Positions 44,301-56,000 of a stretch of 64,000 nucleotides of DNA are shown piece after piece. The translations under genes and the position numbers were made by a program. Origin of the DNA: Procambarus clarkii (lineage: Eukaryota > Arthropoda > Malacostraca > Decapoda > Cambaridae); the NCBI RefSeq assembly GCF_040958095.1, contig NC_091151.1, positions 7,665,419-7,729,418 of the forward strand, read 5' to 3'. Positions within the stretch are counted from its first letter, which is position 1. Every line of letters begins with the position of its first letter. Below the pieces are notes generated by a model. The model ran no database searches. It was not told where the DNA came from and worked only from the letters and a program-made list of their open reading frames with translations.

Positions 44301-47300
44301 GTTACATTTGACTATTTTTTCTTACTTAGCGACATATAATTTTAGTTACGAAAGTGTTGAAAAAGTTACATTTGACTCTTTTAGTTAAGGAAAAAGACAA
44401 AATATGACGACAGTGACTATTTTAGTGCTCCACAAAGTATAATGCCAGTTAAGAACGACGATGATAGATATCTTTGACTATATTTTCTTACTTGACGATG
44501 GATAAAGTTAGTTATGAACAGTGCTGAAAAGATTCCTTTGACAATTTTTAGCTAAGCGAAAGGTTGTTTTAGTTAAGAACGGTGTTGAATGAGATTAATC
44601 CTGACTATTTTCAGATGAGAGAAGTGATATTTCAGTTAAGAAATGACAAGGAAACATGATGAAGTAACTATTTTTAGTTGACCGATGAATACTTTTAGTT
44701 GAGCAAAAGACAAAACATGATGAACATGACTTTTTCTGATGATTGGCAGATAATTTTAGTTATGAAATGACAATGAAACATGATGAACACGGTTATTTTC
44801 TGATGACTAGGGAATAAGTTTAGTTATGAACAGTGTTGGAAAGATTCCTTTGACAATTTTTAGTTGACTGGATAATAAGTTTAGTTGAGAAATGACGAAA
44901 GTGACTATGTTTTAGTTGATTGGCGAAAGATTTTTTTAGTTAAGGAACGTTAAATAACATGTAAGGGGAAAAACCCAGAGAACATATGGGGAACATGGCA
45001 AAGAACATATGTAAGAAAAGTTGATGAATACAGTGAACATGCTGGGAATATGAACTTACAGAGAACATGAAAACATGATAAGGAGAATAGGGATTACAAA
45101 GAATGAACACTGAACATGTGAAGAACAAGCTAAGAACATTGAGAACATGAATATTGAGTATAAAAGTTATACAGAGAACATATGATGAACATGAAAAGCA
45201 TAGAAAATATGACTAGAATTTGTAGAGAACATAATGAGAGTAAGAGAAAGATTACAGAAAAATGAGAAAAAACAGGTGAAAAGAATTGAACTGAGCATGC
45301 TGTGAACATTTGTAGAACATGGAATGAACACAGAAAACATGGACAAAATGTGAAGAACACAGTGAATATAGAGAAAATATGCAAATACAGTATGATTATT
45401 GAAGGTTTGGATAAGTTGGGGATGAGAAGGTAAGGGAGGGAAAGGGTAAGGTGAGATGAGATGAGATGGAAGAAGGTGGGAGGGGGGTGAAAGATAATTA
45501 CACAGGTTGGGGTTATGTGTGTACTCGGATAAGAGTTAGGCTGGAGATGGACTTGATTGAATATATTTATGTCTGATGATCTAAGGCTGAGGAAATGGAA
45601 CTTGGCTAATGTCCAGATTAATTTTACTACGTTAGAAAATAAGGTGATTTTAAATCTCAGGGTGATTTAGTTGGAAAATAAAGAACTTGTACAAAATGAA
45701 CTAAGCTGGGGCACAAGAGTTGAAACTTGATAACTGAACTGGTTTTTATTTACTATGTCTGAAAATGTAGTTGGGTGTTTAAATCTCAGGGTGATTTGGA
45801 CTGAGAGTAATGAATTTACAAAAGTGAGCTTGGACAGAGGACAAGAGCTAGAGTTTTATAATTGTTTACTTCATATTTACTATGTCTGAAATACAGAGGG
45901 TAAAAATTTCAGGGAAATTGATGGGTTATTTACAAAGATACGAAAGAGAACTAAGGTGGGGATGAGAGCTGGAGCTCGATAACTTACTTGCTTTTTATTT
46001 ACTAACTTTGAAGTATGTCTGCTTTAAATTTCGGGAAAATTGGTCTGTTACTAACGATCTTGTATAAATGAACTATGGCGATGGACAAGAGCTGGAGCTC
46101 GATAACTGTTTTGATCTTATTTACGGAGCCTGAAAATACAGAGGGTAAAAAATTTCAGGGGAATTGATCTGTTACTAACGATCTTGTACAATGAACTAAG
46201 GTGGAGGACGAGAGCTGGAGCTCGGTAATGGACTTGATCTTATTTACGGTGCCTGAAATACAGAGGGTAAAAATTTCAGGGAATTTGAATAGGTATTAAC
46301 GAAGATACGAGAGAGAGCTAAGGCGGAGGACAAGCGCTGGAGCTCGATAACTGTTTTGATCTTATTTACGGTGTCTGAAATACAGAGGGTAAAAATCTCA
46401 GGGAATTTGGACTGTTACTAATGATTTTGTACAAATGAACTAAGCTGGGGACAAGAGCTAGAGTTTGATAATTGTTTGCATTTACTAAACTATGTCTGAA
46501 ATACAGCGGGTAGAAATTTCGGGGAATTTGAATAGGTATTAACGAAGATACGAGAGAGAGCTAAGGCGGAGGACAAGCGCTGGAGCTCGGTAACTAAATT
46601 ACTGTATTGAAATACGTTTGAAATATGATTATTTTTAAATTTTAGAGGGATTGGAATGATAGTATTCATTATACGACAGGGGACTAAGGCAGGGAACGTG
46701 AGCTAGAACTTGCTTACTAACACGATTTATTGGTGTAAATCTGACTTGCTTAATGAAAAGGAGCAAACATATGATGTCAGAAAATAGGAAGAGGGAATAA
46801 TATGAAGAGGAGAGAGAGAGAGAGAGGAGGGACGGTCCAGATATTATGGAGAAGATAAGATAAGATATGATAAGAGGCGACCTACACGAAGCGTCTGGCT
46901 GGCCGGGCCTAAGGTAAATAAAGGTGACGCGAGAGATTGCGAGGTAAGGGGGGAGGGAGGTGATGTGAGGTACGAGACCTGAAAACCTTGGTCAGCACAG
47001 GTGATTTTCTAAATTTACATGAAAACAATGGCTTACATAGACGATTTTTGTAAGTTGAAAACAGGTAAAATATGTCCGTAGAGTTCTCCTGGAAACCCTA
47101 AAGCGCTACACACGATATTTGAATTTCTCCCTTAAGGCCTTAACAAACTTCTAAGTCTCGGAAATTATTTTTCTCATAAGAATTCCATACTTCTAAAATC
47201 TGTGACACAAAATTTACCTGAAAACCCTGGCTCACACGCGGGATATTGGACCTCAAAAAAAAGTTACCTGTCGGCGTGTACAGTCCACAGGGGTCCTCTC

Positions 47301-47395
47301 GCCAAAAAAAAAAAAAGTTACCTGTGGCGTGTACAGTCCACAGGGGTCCTCTCGCCAAAAAAAAAGTTACCTGTGGCGTGTACAACCCTACTACT

Positions 47396-47401
47396 TAAGA
47401 G
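47396..47401. other. right copy of 6-bp target-site duplication TAAGAG
   Basis: It directly follows the right terminus CCCTACTACT and is followed by GAGGGAGTAGTGG, a normal minisatellite continuation. See the left copy. Confidence 0.75.
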
Positions 47402-48250
47402 GAGGGAGTAGTGGAGTGTAGGAGGAGGGAGTAGTGGAGTGTAGGAGGAGTGGGTAGTGGAGTGTAGGAGGAGGGGGTAGTGGAGTGTAGGAGGAGGGGG
47501 TAGTGGAGTGTAGGAGGAGCAGGTAGTGGAGTGAAGGAGGAGGGGGTTGTGGAGTGTAGGAGGAGCGGGTAGTGGAGTGTAGGAGGAGGTAGTGGTGTGT
47601 AGGAGGAGGGGGTAGTGGAGTGTAAGAGGAGGGGGTAGTGGAGTGTAGGAGGAGGGGGTAGTGGAGTGTAGGAGGAGGGGGTAGTGGAGTGTAGGGGGAG
47701 TGGGTAGTTGAGTGTAGGTGGAGCGGGTAGTGGAGTGTAGGAGGAGGTAGTGGTGTGTAGGAGGAGGGGGTAGTGGAGAGTAGGAGGAGGGGGTAGTGGA
47801 GTGTAGGAGGAGGGGGTAGTGGAGTGTAGGAGGAGGGAGTAGTGGAGTGTAGGAGGAGGGGGAGGTGGAGTGTAGGAGGAGCGGGTAGTGGAGTGTAGGA
47901 GGAGGGAGTAGTGGAGTGTAGGAGGAGGGGGTAGTGGAGTGTAGGAGGAGGGGGTAGTGGAGTGTAGGAGGAGGGAGTAGTGGAGTGTAGGAGGAGGGGT
48001 AGTTGAGTGTAGGAGGAGGGGGTAGTGGTGTGTAGGAGGAGGGGGTAGTGGAGTGTAGGAGGAGGGAGTAGTGGAGTGTAAGAGGAGGGGTAGTTGAGTG
48101 TAGGAGGAGGTGGTGGTGTGTAGGAGGAGGGGGTAGTGGAGTGTAGGAGGAGGGGGTAGTGGAGTGTAGGAGGAGGTAGTGGTGTGTAGGAGGAGGGGGT
48201 AGTGGAGTGTAGGAGGAGGGAGTAGTGGAGTGTAGGAGGAGGGGGTAGTG

Positions 48251-50050
48251 GAGTATAGGAGGAGGGGGTAGTGGAGTGTAGGAGGAAGGGGTAGTGGAGT
48301 GTAGGAGGAGGGAGTAGTGGAGTGTAAGAGGAGGGGGTAGTGGAGTGTAGGAGGAGCGGGTAGTGGAGTGTAGGAGGAGAGGGTAGTGGAGTGTAGGAGG
48401 AGGGGGTAGTGAAGTGTAGGAGGAGGGAGTAGTGGAGTGTAGGAGGAGGGGGTAGTGGAGCGTAGGAGGAGGGGGTAGTGGAGTGTAGGAGGAGGGGGTA
48501 GTGGAGTGTAGGAGGAGGGAGTAGTGGAGTGTAGGAGGAGGGAGTAGTGGAGTGTAGGAGGAGGGGGTAGTGGAGTGTAGGTGGAGGGGGTAGTGGAGTG
48601 TAGGAGGAGGGAGTAGTGGAGTGTAGGAGGAGGGGGTTAGTGGAGTGTAGGAGGAGGGGGTAGTGGAGCGTAGGAGGAGGGGGTAGTGGAGTGTAGGAGG
48701 AGGGGGTAGTGGAGTGTAGGAGGAGGGAGTAGTGGAGTGTAGGAGGAGGGAGTAGTGGAGTGTAGGAGGAGGGGGTAGTGGAGTGTAGGAGGAGCGGGTA
48801 GTGGAGTGTAGGAGGAGCGGGTAGTGGAGTGTAGGAGGAGGGGGTAGTGGAGTGTAGGAGGAGGGGGTAGTGGAGTGTAGGAGGAGGGGGTAGTGGAGTG
48901 TAGGGGGAGTGGGTAGTTGAGTGTAGGTGGAGCGGGTAGTGGAGTGTAGGAGGAGGTAGTTGTGTGTAGGAGGAGGGGGTAGTGGAGAGTAGGAAGAGGG
49001 GGTAGTGGAGTGTAGGAGGAGGGGGTAGTGGAGTGTAGGAGGAGGGAGTAGTGGAGTGTAGGAGGAGGGGGAGGTGGAGTGTAGGAGGAGCGGGTAGTGG
49101 AGTGTAGGAGGAGCGGGTAGTGGAGTGTAGGAGGAGGGGGTAGTGGAGTGTAGGGGGAGCGGGTAGTGGAGTGTAGGTGGAGCGGGTAGTGGAGTGTAGG
49201 AGGAGGTAGTGGTGTGTAGGAGGAGGGGGTAGTGGAGTGTAGGAGGAGGGGGTAGTGGAGTGTAGGAGGAGGGGGTAGTGGAGTGTAGGAGGAGGGAGTA
49301 GTGGAGTGTAGGAGGAGGGAGTAGTGGAGTGTAGGAGGAGGGGGTAGTGGAGTGTAGGAGGAGGGGGTAGTGGAGTGTAGGAGGAGGGAGTAGTGGAGTG
49401 TAGGAGGAGGGGTAGTTGAGTGTAGGAGGAGGGGGTAGTGGTGTGTAGGAGGAGGGGGTAGTGGAGTGTAGGAGGAGGGAGTAGTGGAGTGTAGGAGGAG
49501 GGGTAGTTGAGTGTAGGAGGAGGTGGTGGTGTGTAGGAGGAGGGGGTAGTGGAGTGTAGGAGGAGGGGGTAGTGGAGTGTAGGAGGAGGTAGTGGTGTGT
49601 AGGAGGAGGGGGTAGTGGAGTGTAGGAGGAGGGAGTAGTGGAGTGTAGGAGGAGGGGGTAGTGGAGTATAGGAGGAGGGGGTAGTGGAGTGTAGGAGGAA
49701 GGGGTAGTGGAGTGTAGGAGGAGGGAGTAGTGGAGTGTAAGAGGAGGGGGTAGTGGAGTGTAGGAGGAGCGGGTAGTGGAGTGTAGGAGGAGAGGGTAGT
49801 GGAGTGTAGGAGGAGGGGGTAGTGAAGTGTAGGAGGAGGGAGTAGTGGAGTGTAGGAGGAGGGGGTAGTGGAGCGTAGGAGGAGGGGGTAGTGGAGTGTA
49901 GGAGGAGGGGGTAGTGGAGTGTAGGAGGAGGGAGTAGTGGAGTGTAGGAGGAGGGAGTAGTGGAGTGTAGGAGGAGGGGGTAGTGGAGTGTAGGAGGAGG
50001 GGGTAGTGGAGTGTAGGAGGAGGGAGTAGTGGAGTGTAGGAGGAGGGGGT
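48251..50050 (+). repeat. duplicated block inside the minisatellite, 1,413-bp offset
   Basis: Rare variants recur at one exact spacing: GAGTATAGG at 48,251 and 49,664, GAAGTGTAGG at 48,411 and 49,824, and GGGGGTTAG with TT at 48,637 and 50,050. The matching stretch probably runs from about 47.95 to 48.75 kb and again 49.37 to 50.16 kb. Confidence 0.8.
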
Positions 50051-53000
50051 TAGTGGAGTGTAGGAGGAGGGGGTAGTGGAGCGTAGGAGGAGGGGGTAGT
50101 GGAGAGTAGGAGGAGGGGGTAGTGGAGTGTAGGAGGAGGGAGTAGTGGAGTGTAGGAGGAGGGAGTAGTGGAGTGTAGGAGGAGGGGGTAGTGGAGTGTA
50201 GGAGGAGAGGGTAGTGGAGTGTAGGAGGAAGGAGTAGTGGAGTGTAGGAGGAGGGGGTAGTGGAGTGTAGGAGGAGGGGGTAGTGGAGTGTAGGAGGAGG
50301 GAGTAGTGGAGTGTAGGAGGAGGGAGTAGTGGAGTGTAGGAGGAGGGGGTAGTGAAGTGTAGGAGGAGGGGTAGTGGAGTGTAGGAGGAGGTAGTGGTGT
50401 GTAGGAGGAGGGGGTAGTGGAGTGTAGGAGGAGGGGGTAGTGGAGTGTAATAGGAGGGAGTAGTGGAGTGTAGGTGGAGGGGGTAGTGGAGTGTAGGAGG
50501 AGGTAGTGGTGTGTAGGAGGAGGGAGTAGTGGAGTGTAGGAGGAGGGGGTAGTGGAGTGTAGGAGGAGGGGGTAGTGGAGTGTAGGAGGAGGTAGTGGAG
50601 TGTAGGAGGAGGGGGTAGTGGAGTGTAGGAGGAGGGGGTAGTGGAGTGTAGGAGGAGGGAGTAGTGGAGTGTAGGAGGAGGGGGTAGTGGAGTGTAGGAG
50701 GAGGGGGTAGTGGAGTGTAGGAGGAGGGGGTAGTGGAGTGTAGGAGGAGGTGTAGTGGAGTGTCGGAGGAGGTAGTGGTGTGTAGGAGGAGGGGGTAGTG
50801 GAGTGTAGGAGGAGGGGGTAGTGGAGTGTAGGAGGAGGGAGTATTGGAGTGTAGGAGGAGGGGTAGTGGAGTGTAGGAGGAGGGTAGTGGTGTGTAGGAG
50901 GAGGGGGTAGTGGAGTGTAGGAGGAGGGTAGTGGAGTGTAGGAGGAGGGGGTAGTGGAGTGTAGGAGGAGGGGGTAGTGGAGTGTAGGAGGAGGGAGTAG
51001 TGGAGTGTAGGAGGAGGGGGTAGTGGAGTGTAGGAGGAGGGGGTAGTGGAGTGTAGGAGGAGGGGGTAGTGGAGTGTAGGAGGAGGGGGTAGTGGAGTGT
51101 AGGAGGAGGGTAGTGGAGTGTAGGAGGAGGGGGTAGTGGAGTGTAGGAGGAGGGGGTAGTGGAGTGTAGGAGGAGGGAGTAGTGGAGTGTAGGAGGAGGG
51201 GTAGTGGAGTGTAGGAGGAGGGGTAGTGGAGTGTAGGAGGAGGGGGTAGTGGAGTGTAGGAGGAGGGGGTAGTGGAGTGTAGGAGGAGGGGGTAGTGGAG
51301 TGTAGGAGGAGGGGTAGTGGAGTGTAGGAGGAGGGGGTAGTGGAGTGTAGGAGGAGGGGGTAGTGGAGTGTAGGAGGAGGGGGTAGTGGAGTGTAGGAGG
51401 AGGGGTAGTGGAGTGTAGGAGGAGGGGGTAGTGGAGTGTAGGAGGAGGGGGTAGTGGAGTGTAGGAGGAGGGGGTAGTGGAGTGTAGGAGGAGGGGGTAG
51501 TGGAGTGTAGGAGGAGGGGGTAGTGGAGTGTAGGAGGAGGGGGTAGTGGAGTGTAGGAGGAGGGGTAGTGGAGTGTAGGAGGAGGGGTAGTGGAGTGTAG
51601 GAGGAGGGGGTAGTGGAGTGTAGGAGGAGGGGGTAGTGGAGTGTAGGAGGAGGGGGTAGTGGAGTGTAGGAGGAGGGGGTAGTGGAGTGTAGGAGGAGGG
51701 GTAGTGGAGTGTAGGAGGAGGGGGTAGTGGAGTGTAGGAGGAGGGGTAGTGGAGTGTAGGAGGAGGGGGTAGTGGAGTGTAGGAGGAGGGGTAGTGGAGT
51801 GTAGGAGGAGGGGGTAGTGGAGTGTAGGAGGAGGGGGTAGTGGAGTGTAGGAGGAGGGAGTAGTGGAGTGTAGGAGGAGGGGGTAGTGGAGTGTAGGAGG
51901 AGGGGGTAGTGGAGTGTAGGAGGAGGGGGTAGTGGAGTGTAGGAGGAGGGGGTAGTGGAGTGTAGGAGGAGGGGGTAGTGGAGTGTAGGAGGAGGGGTAG
52001 TGGAGTGTAGGAGGAGGGGTAGTGGAGTGTAGGAGGAGGGGGTAGTGGAGTGTAGGAGGAGGGGGTAGTGGAGTGTAGGAGGAGGGGTAGTGGAGTGTAG
52101 GAGGAGGGGTAGTGGAGTGTAGGAGGAGGGGGTAGTGGAGTGTAGGAGGAGGGGGTAGTGGAGTGTAGGAGGAGGGGGTAGTGGAGTGTAGGAGGAGGGG
52201 GTAGTGGAGTGTAGGAGGAGGGGGTAGTGGAGTGTAGGAGGAGGGGGTAGTGGAGTGTAGGAGGAGGGGGTAGTGGAGTGTAGGAGGAGGGGGTAGTGGA
52301 GTGTAGGAGGAGGGGTAGTGGAGTGTAGGAGGAGGGTAGTGGTAGTGTAGGAGGAGGGGGTAGTGGAGTGTAGGAGGAGGGGGTAGTGGAGTGTAAGAGG
52401 AGGGAGTAGTGGAGTGTAGGAGGAGGGGGTAGTGGAGTGTAGGAGGAGGGGTAGTGGAGTGTAGGAGGAGGGGTAGTGGAGTGTAGGAGGAGGGGTAGTG
52501 GAGTGTAGGAGGAGGGGGTAGTGGAGTGTAGGAGGAGGGTAGTGGAGTGTAGGAGGAGGGGGTAGTGGAGTGTAGGAGGAGGGGGTAGTGGAGTGTAGGA
52601 GGAGGGGTAGTGGAGTGTAGGAGGAGGGGGTAGTGGAGTGTAGGAGGAGGGGTAGTGGAGTGTAGGAGGAGGGGGTAGTGGAGTGTAGGAGGAGGGGGTA
52701 GTGGAGTGTAGGAGGAGGGGGTAGTGGAGTGTAGGAGGAGGGGGTAGTGGAGTGTAGGAGGAGGGGGTAGTGGAGTGTAGGAGGAGGGGGTAGTGGAGTG
52801 TAGGAGGAGGGGGTAGTGGAGTGTAGGAGGAGGGGTAGTGGAGTGTAGGAGGAGGGGTAGTGGAGTGTAGGAGGAGGGGGTAGTGGAGTGTAGGAGGAGG
52901 GGGTAGTGGAGTGTAGGAGGAGGGGTAGTGGAGTGTAGGAGGAGGGGGTAGTGGAGTGTAGGAGGAGGGGGTAGTGGAGTGTAGGAGGAGGGGGTAGTGG

Positions 53001-56000
53001 AGTGTAGGAGGAGGGGGTAGTGGAGTGTAGGAGGAGGGGGTAGTGGAGTGTAGGAGGAGGGGTAGTGGAGTGTAGGAGGAGGGGGTAGTGGAGTGTAGGA
53101 GGAGGGGGTAGTGGAGTGTAGGAGGAGGGGTAGTGGAGTGTAGGAGGAGGGGTAGTGGAGTGTAGGAGGAGGGGGTAGTGGAGTGTAGGAGGAGGGGGTA
53201 GTGGAGTGTAGGAGGAGGGGTAGTGGAGTGTAGGAGGAGGGGGTAGTGGAGTGTAGGAGGAGGGGGTAGTGGAGTGTAGGAGGAGGGGTAGTGGAGTGTA
53301 GGAGGAGGGGTAGTGGAGTGTAGGAGGAGGGGTAGTGGAGTGTAGGAGGAGGGGGTAGTGGAGTGTAGGAGGAGGGGTAGTGGAGTGTAGGAGGAGGGGG
53401 TAGTGGAGTGTAGGAGGAGGGGGTAGTGGAGTGTAGGAGGAGGGGGTAGTGGAGTGTAGGAGGAGGGGGTAGTGGAGTGTAGGAGGAGGGGGTAGTGGAG
53501 TGTAGGAGGAGGGGGTAGTGGAGTGTAGGAGGAGGGGGTAGTGGAGTGTAGGAGGAGGGGGTAGTGGAGTGTAGGAGGAGGGGGTAGTGGAGTGTAGGAG
53601 GAGGGGTAGTGGAGTGTAGGAGGAGGGGGTAGTGGAGTGTAGGAGGAGGGGGTAGTGGAGTGTAGGAGGAGGGGGTAGTGGAGTGTAGGAGGAGGGGGTA
53701 GTGGAGTGTAGGAGGAGGGGGTAGTGGAGTGTAGGAGGAGGGGTAGTGGAGTGTAGGAGGAGGGGTAGTGGAGTGTAGGAGGAGGGGGTAGTGGAGTGTA
53801 GGAGGAGGGGGTAGTGGAGTGTAGGAGGAGGGGGTAGTGGAGTGTAGGAGGAGGGGTAGTGGAGTGTAGGAGGAGGGGGTAGTGGAGTGTAGGAGGAGGG
53901 GGTAGTGGAGTGTAGGAGGAGGGGGTAGTGGAGTGTAGGAGGAGGGGGTAGTGGAGTGTAGGAGGAGGGGTAGTGGAGTGTAGGAGGAGGGGTAGTGGAG
54001 TGTAGGAGGAGGGGGTAGTGGAGTGTAGGAGGAGGGGGTAGTGGAGTGTAGGAGGAGGGGGTAGTGGAGTGTAGGAGGAGGGGTAGTGGAGTGTAGGAGG
54101 AGGGGGTAGTGGAGTGTAGGAGGAGGGGGTAGTGGAGTGTAGGAGGAGGGGGTAGTGGAGTGTAGGAGGAGGGGGTAGTGGAGTGTAGGAGGAGGGGTAG
54201 TGGAGTGTAGGAGGAGGGGGTAGTGGAGTGTAGGAGGAGGGGGTAGTGGAGTGTAGGAGGAGGGGGTAGTGGAGTGTAGGAGGAGGGGGTAGTGGAGTGT
54301 AGGAGGAGGGGGTAGTGGAGTGTAGGAGGAGGGGTAGTGGAGTGTAGGAGGAGGGGGTAGTGGAGTGTAGGAGGAGGGGGTAGTGGAGTGTAGGAGGAGG
54401 GGTAGTGGAGTGTAGGAGGAGGGGTAGTGGAGTGTAGGAGGAGGGGGTAGTGGAGTGTAGGAGGAGGGGTAGTGGAGTGTAGGAGGAGGGGTAGTGGAGT
54501 GTAGGAGGAGGGGTAGTGGAGTGTAGGAGGAGGGGGTAGTGGAGTGTAGGAGGAGGGGGTAGTGGAGTGTAGGAGGAGGGGGTAGTGGAGTGTAGGAGGA
54601 GGGGGTAGTGGAGTGTAGGAGGAGGGGGTAGTGGAGTGTAGGAGGAGGGGGTAGTGGAGTGTAGGAGGAGGGGTAGTGGAGTGTAGGAGGAGGGGGTAGT
54701 GGAGTGTAGGAGGAGGGGGTAGTGGAGTGTAGGAGGAGGGGGTAGTGGAGTGTAGGAGGAGGGGGTAGTGGAGTGTAGGAGGAGGGGGTAGTGGAGTGTA
54801 GGAGGAGGGGGTAGTGGAGTGTAGGAGGAGGGGTAGTGGAGTGTAGGAGGAGGGGGTAGTGGAGTGTAGGAGGAGGGGTAGTGGAGTGTAGGAGGAGGGG
54901 GTAGTGGAGTGTAGGAGGAGGGGGTAGTGGAGTGTAGGAGGAGGGGGTAGTGGAGTGTAGGAGGAGGGGGTAGTGGAGTGTAGGAGGAGGGGTAGTGGAG
55001 TGTAGGAGGAGGGAGTAGTGGAGTGTAGGAGGAGGGGTAGTGGAGTGTAGGAGGAGGGGGTAGTGGAGTGTAGGAGGAGGGGGTAGTGGAGTGTAGGAGG
55101 AGGGGGTAGTGGAGTGTAGGAGGAGGGGTAGTGGAGTGTAGGAGGAGGGGGTAGTGGAGTGTAGGAGGAGGGGTAGTGGAGTGTAGGAGGAGGGGGTAGT
55201 GGAGTGTAGGAGGAGGGGGTAGTGGAGTGTAGGAGGAGGGGTAGTGGAGTGTAGGAGGAGGGGTAGTGGAGTGTAGGAGGAGGGGGTAGTGGAGTGTAGG
55301 AGGAGGGGTAGTGGAGTGTAGGAGGAGGGGGTAGTGGAGTGTAGGAGGAGGGGTAGTGGAGTGTAGGAGGAGGGGGTAGTGGAGTGTAGGAGGAGGGGTA
55401 GTGGAGTGTAGGAGGAGGGGTAGTGGAGTGTAGGAGGAGGGGGTAGTGGAGTGTAGGAGGAGGGGGTAGTGGAGTGTAGGAGGAGGGGGTAGTGGAGTGT
55501 AGGAGGAGGGGGTAGTGGAGTGTAGGAGGAGGGGGTAGTGGAGTGTAGGAGGAGGGGGTAGTGGAGTGTAGGAGGAGGGGGTAGTGGAGTGTAGGAGGAG
55601 GGGTAGTGGAGTGTAGGAGGAGGGGTAGTGGAGTGTAGGAGGAGGGGGTAGTGGAGTGTAGGAGGAGGGGGTAGTGGAGTGTAGGAGGGGGTAGTGGAGT
55701 GTAGGAGGAGGGGGTAGTGGAGTGTAGGAGGAGGGGGTAGTGGAGTGTAGGAGGAGGGGTAGTGGAGTTGTAGGAGGAGGGGGTAGTGGAGTGTAGGAGG
55801 AGGGGGTAGTGGAGTGTAGGAGGAGGGGGTAGTGGAGTGTAGGAGGAGGGGGTAGTGGAGTGTAGGAGGAGGGGGTAGTGGAGTGTAGGAGGGGGTAGTG
55901 GAGTGTAGGAGGAGGGGGTAGTGGAGTGTAGGAGGAGGGGTAGTGGAGTGTAGGAGGAGGGGGTAGTGGAGTGTAGGAGGAGGGGTAGTGGAGTGTAGGA

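Larger units (their letters stand above)
34878..47395. mobile_element. 12.5-kb giant palindromic (fold-back) element
   Basis: The left arm is 34,878-40,852, the centre 40,853-41,336 and the right arm 41,337-47,395. Ends are perfect inverted copies AGTAGTAGGGTTG / CAACCCTACTACT and are flanked by a 6-bp direct repeat. Mirror positions keep an almost constant coordinate sum: 82,273 at the termini and still 82,273 at 38,302, then 82,276 at 39,346 and 40,473, so the arms differ by about 3 net bases over that span plus scattered substitutions. No credible gene is present; the longest open frames are short or lie in low-complexity sequence. The AG...CT ends and 6-bp duplication are the integration signature of Polinton/Maverick elements, but no Polinton gene is inside, so a non-autonomous fold-back derivative is an inference. 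Confidence 0.85.

Noticed and set aside
34878..47395. Palindrome as a missed-adapter read chimera
   Set aside because: The flanking minisatellite does not invert across it, the centre and arms show real differences, and a 6-bp direct repeat brackets it. Read-level confirmation is still required.
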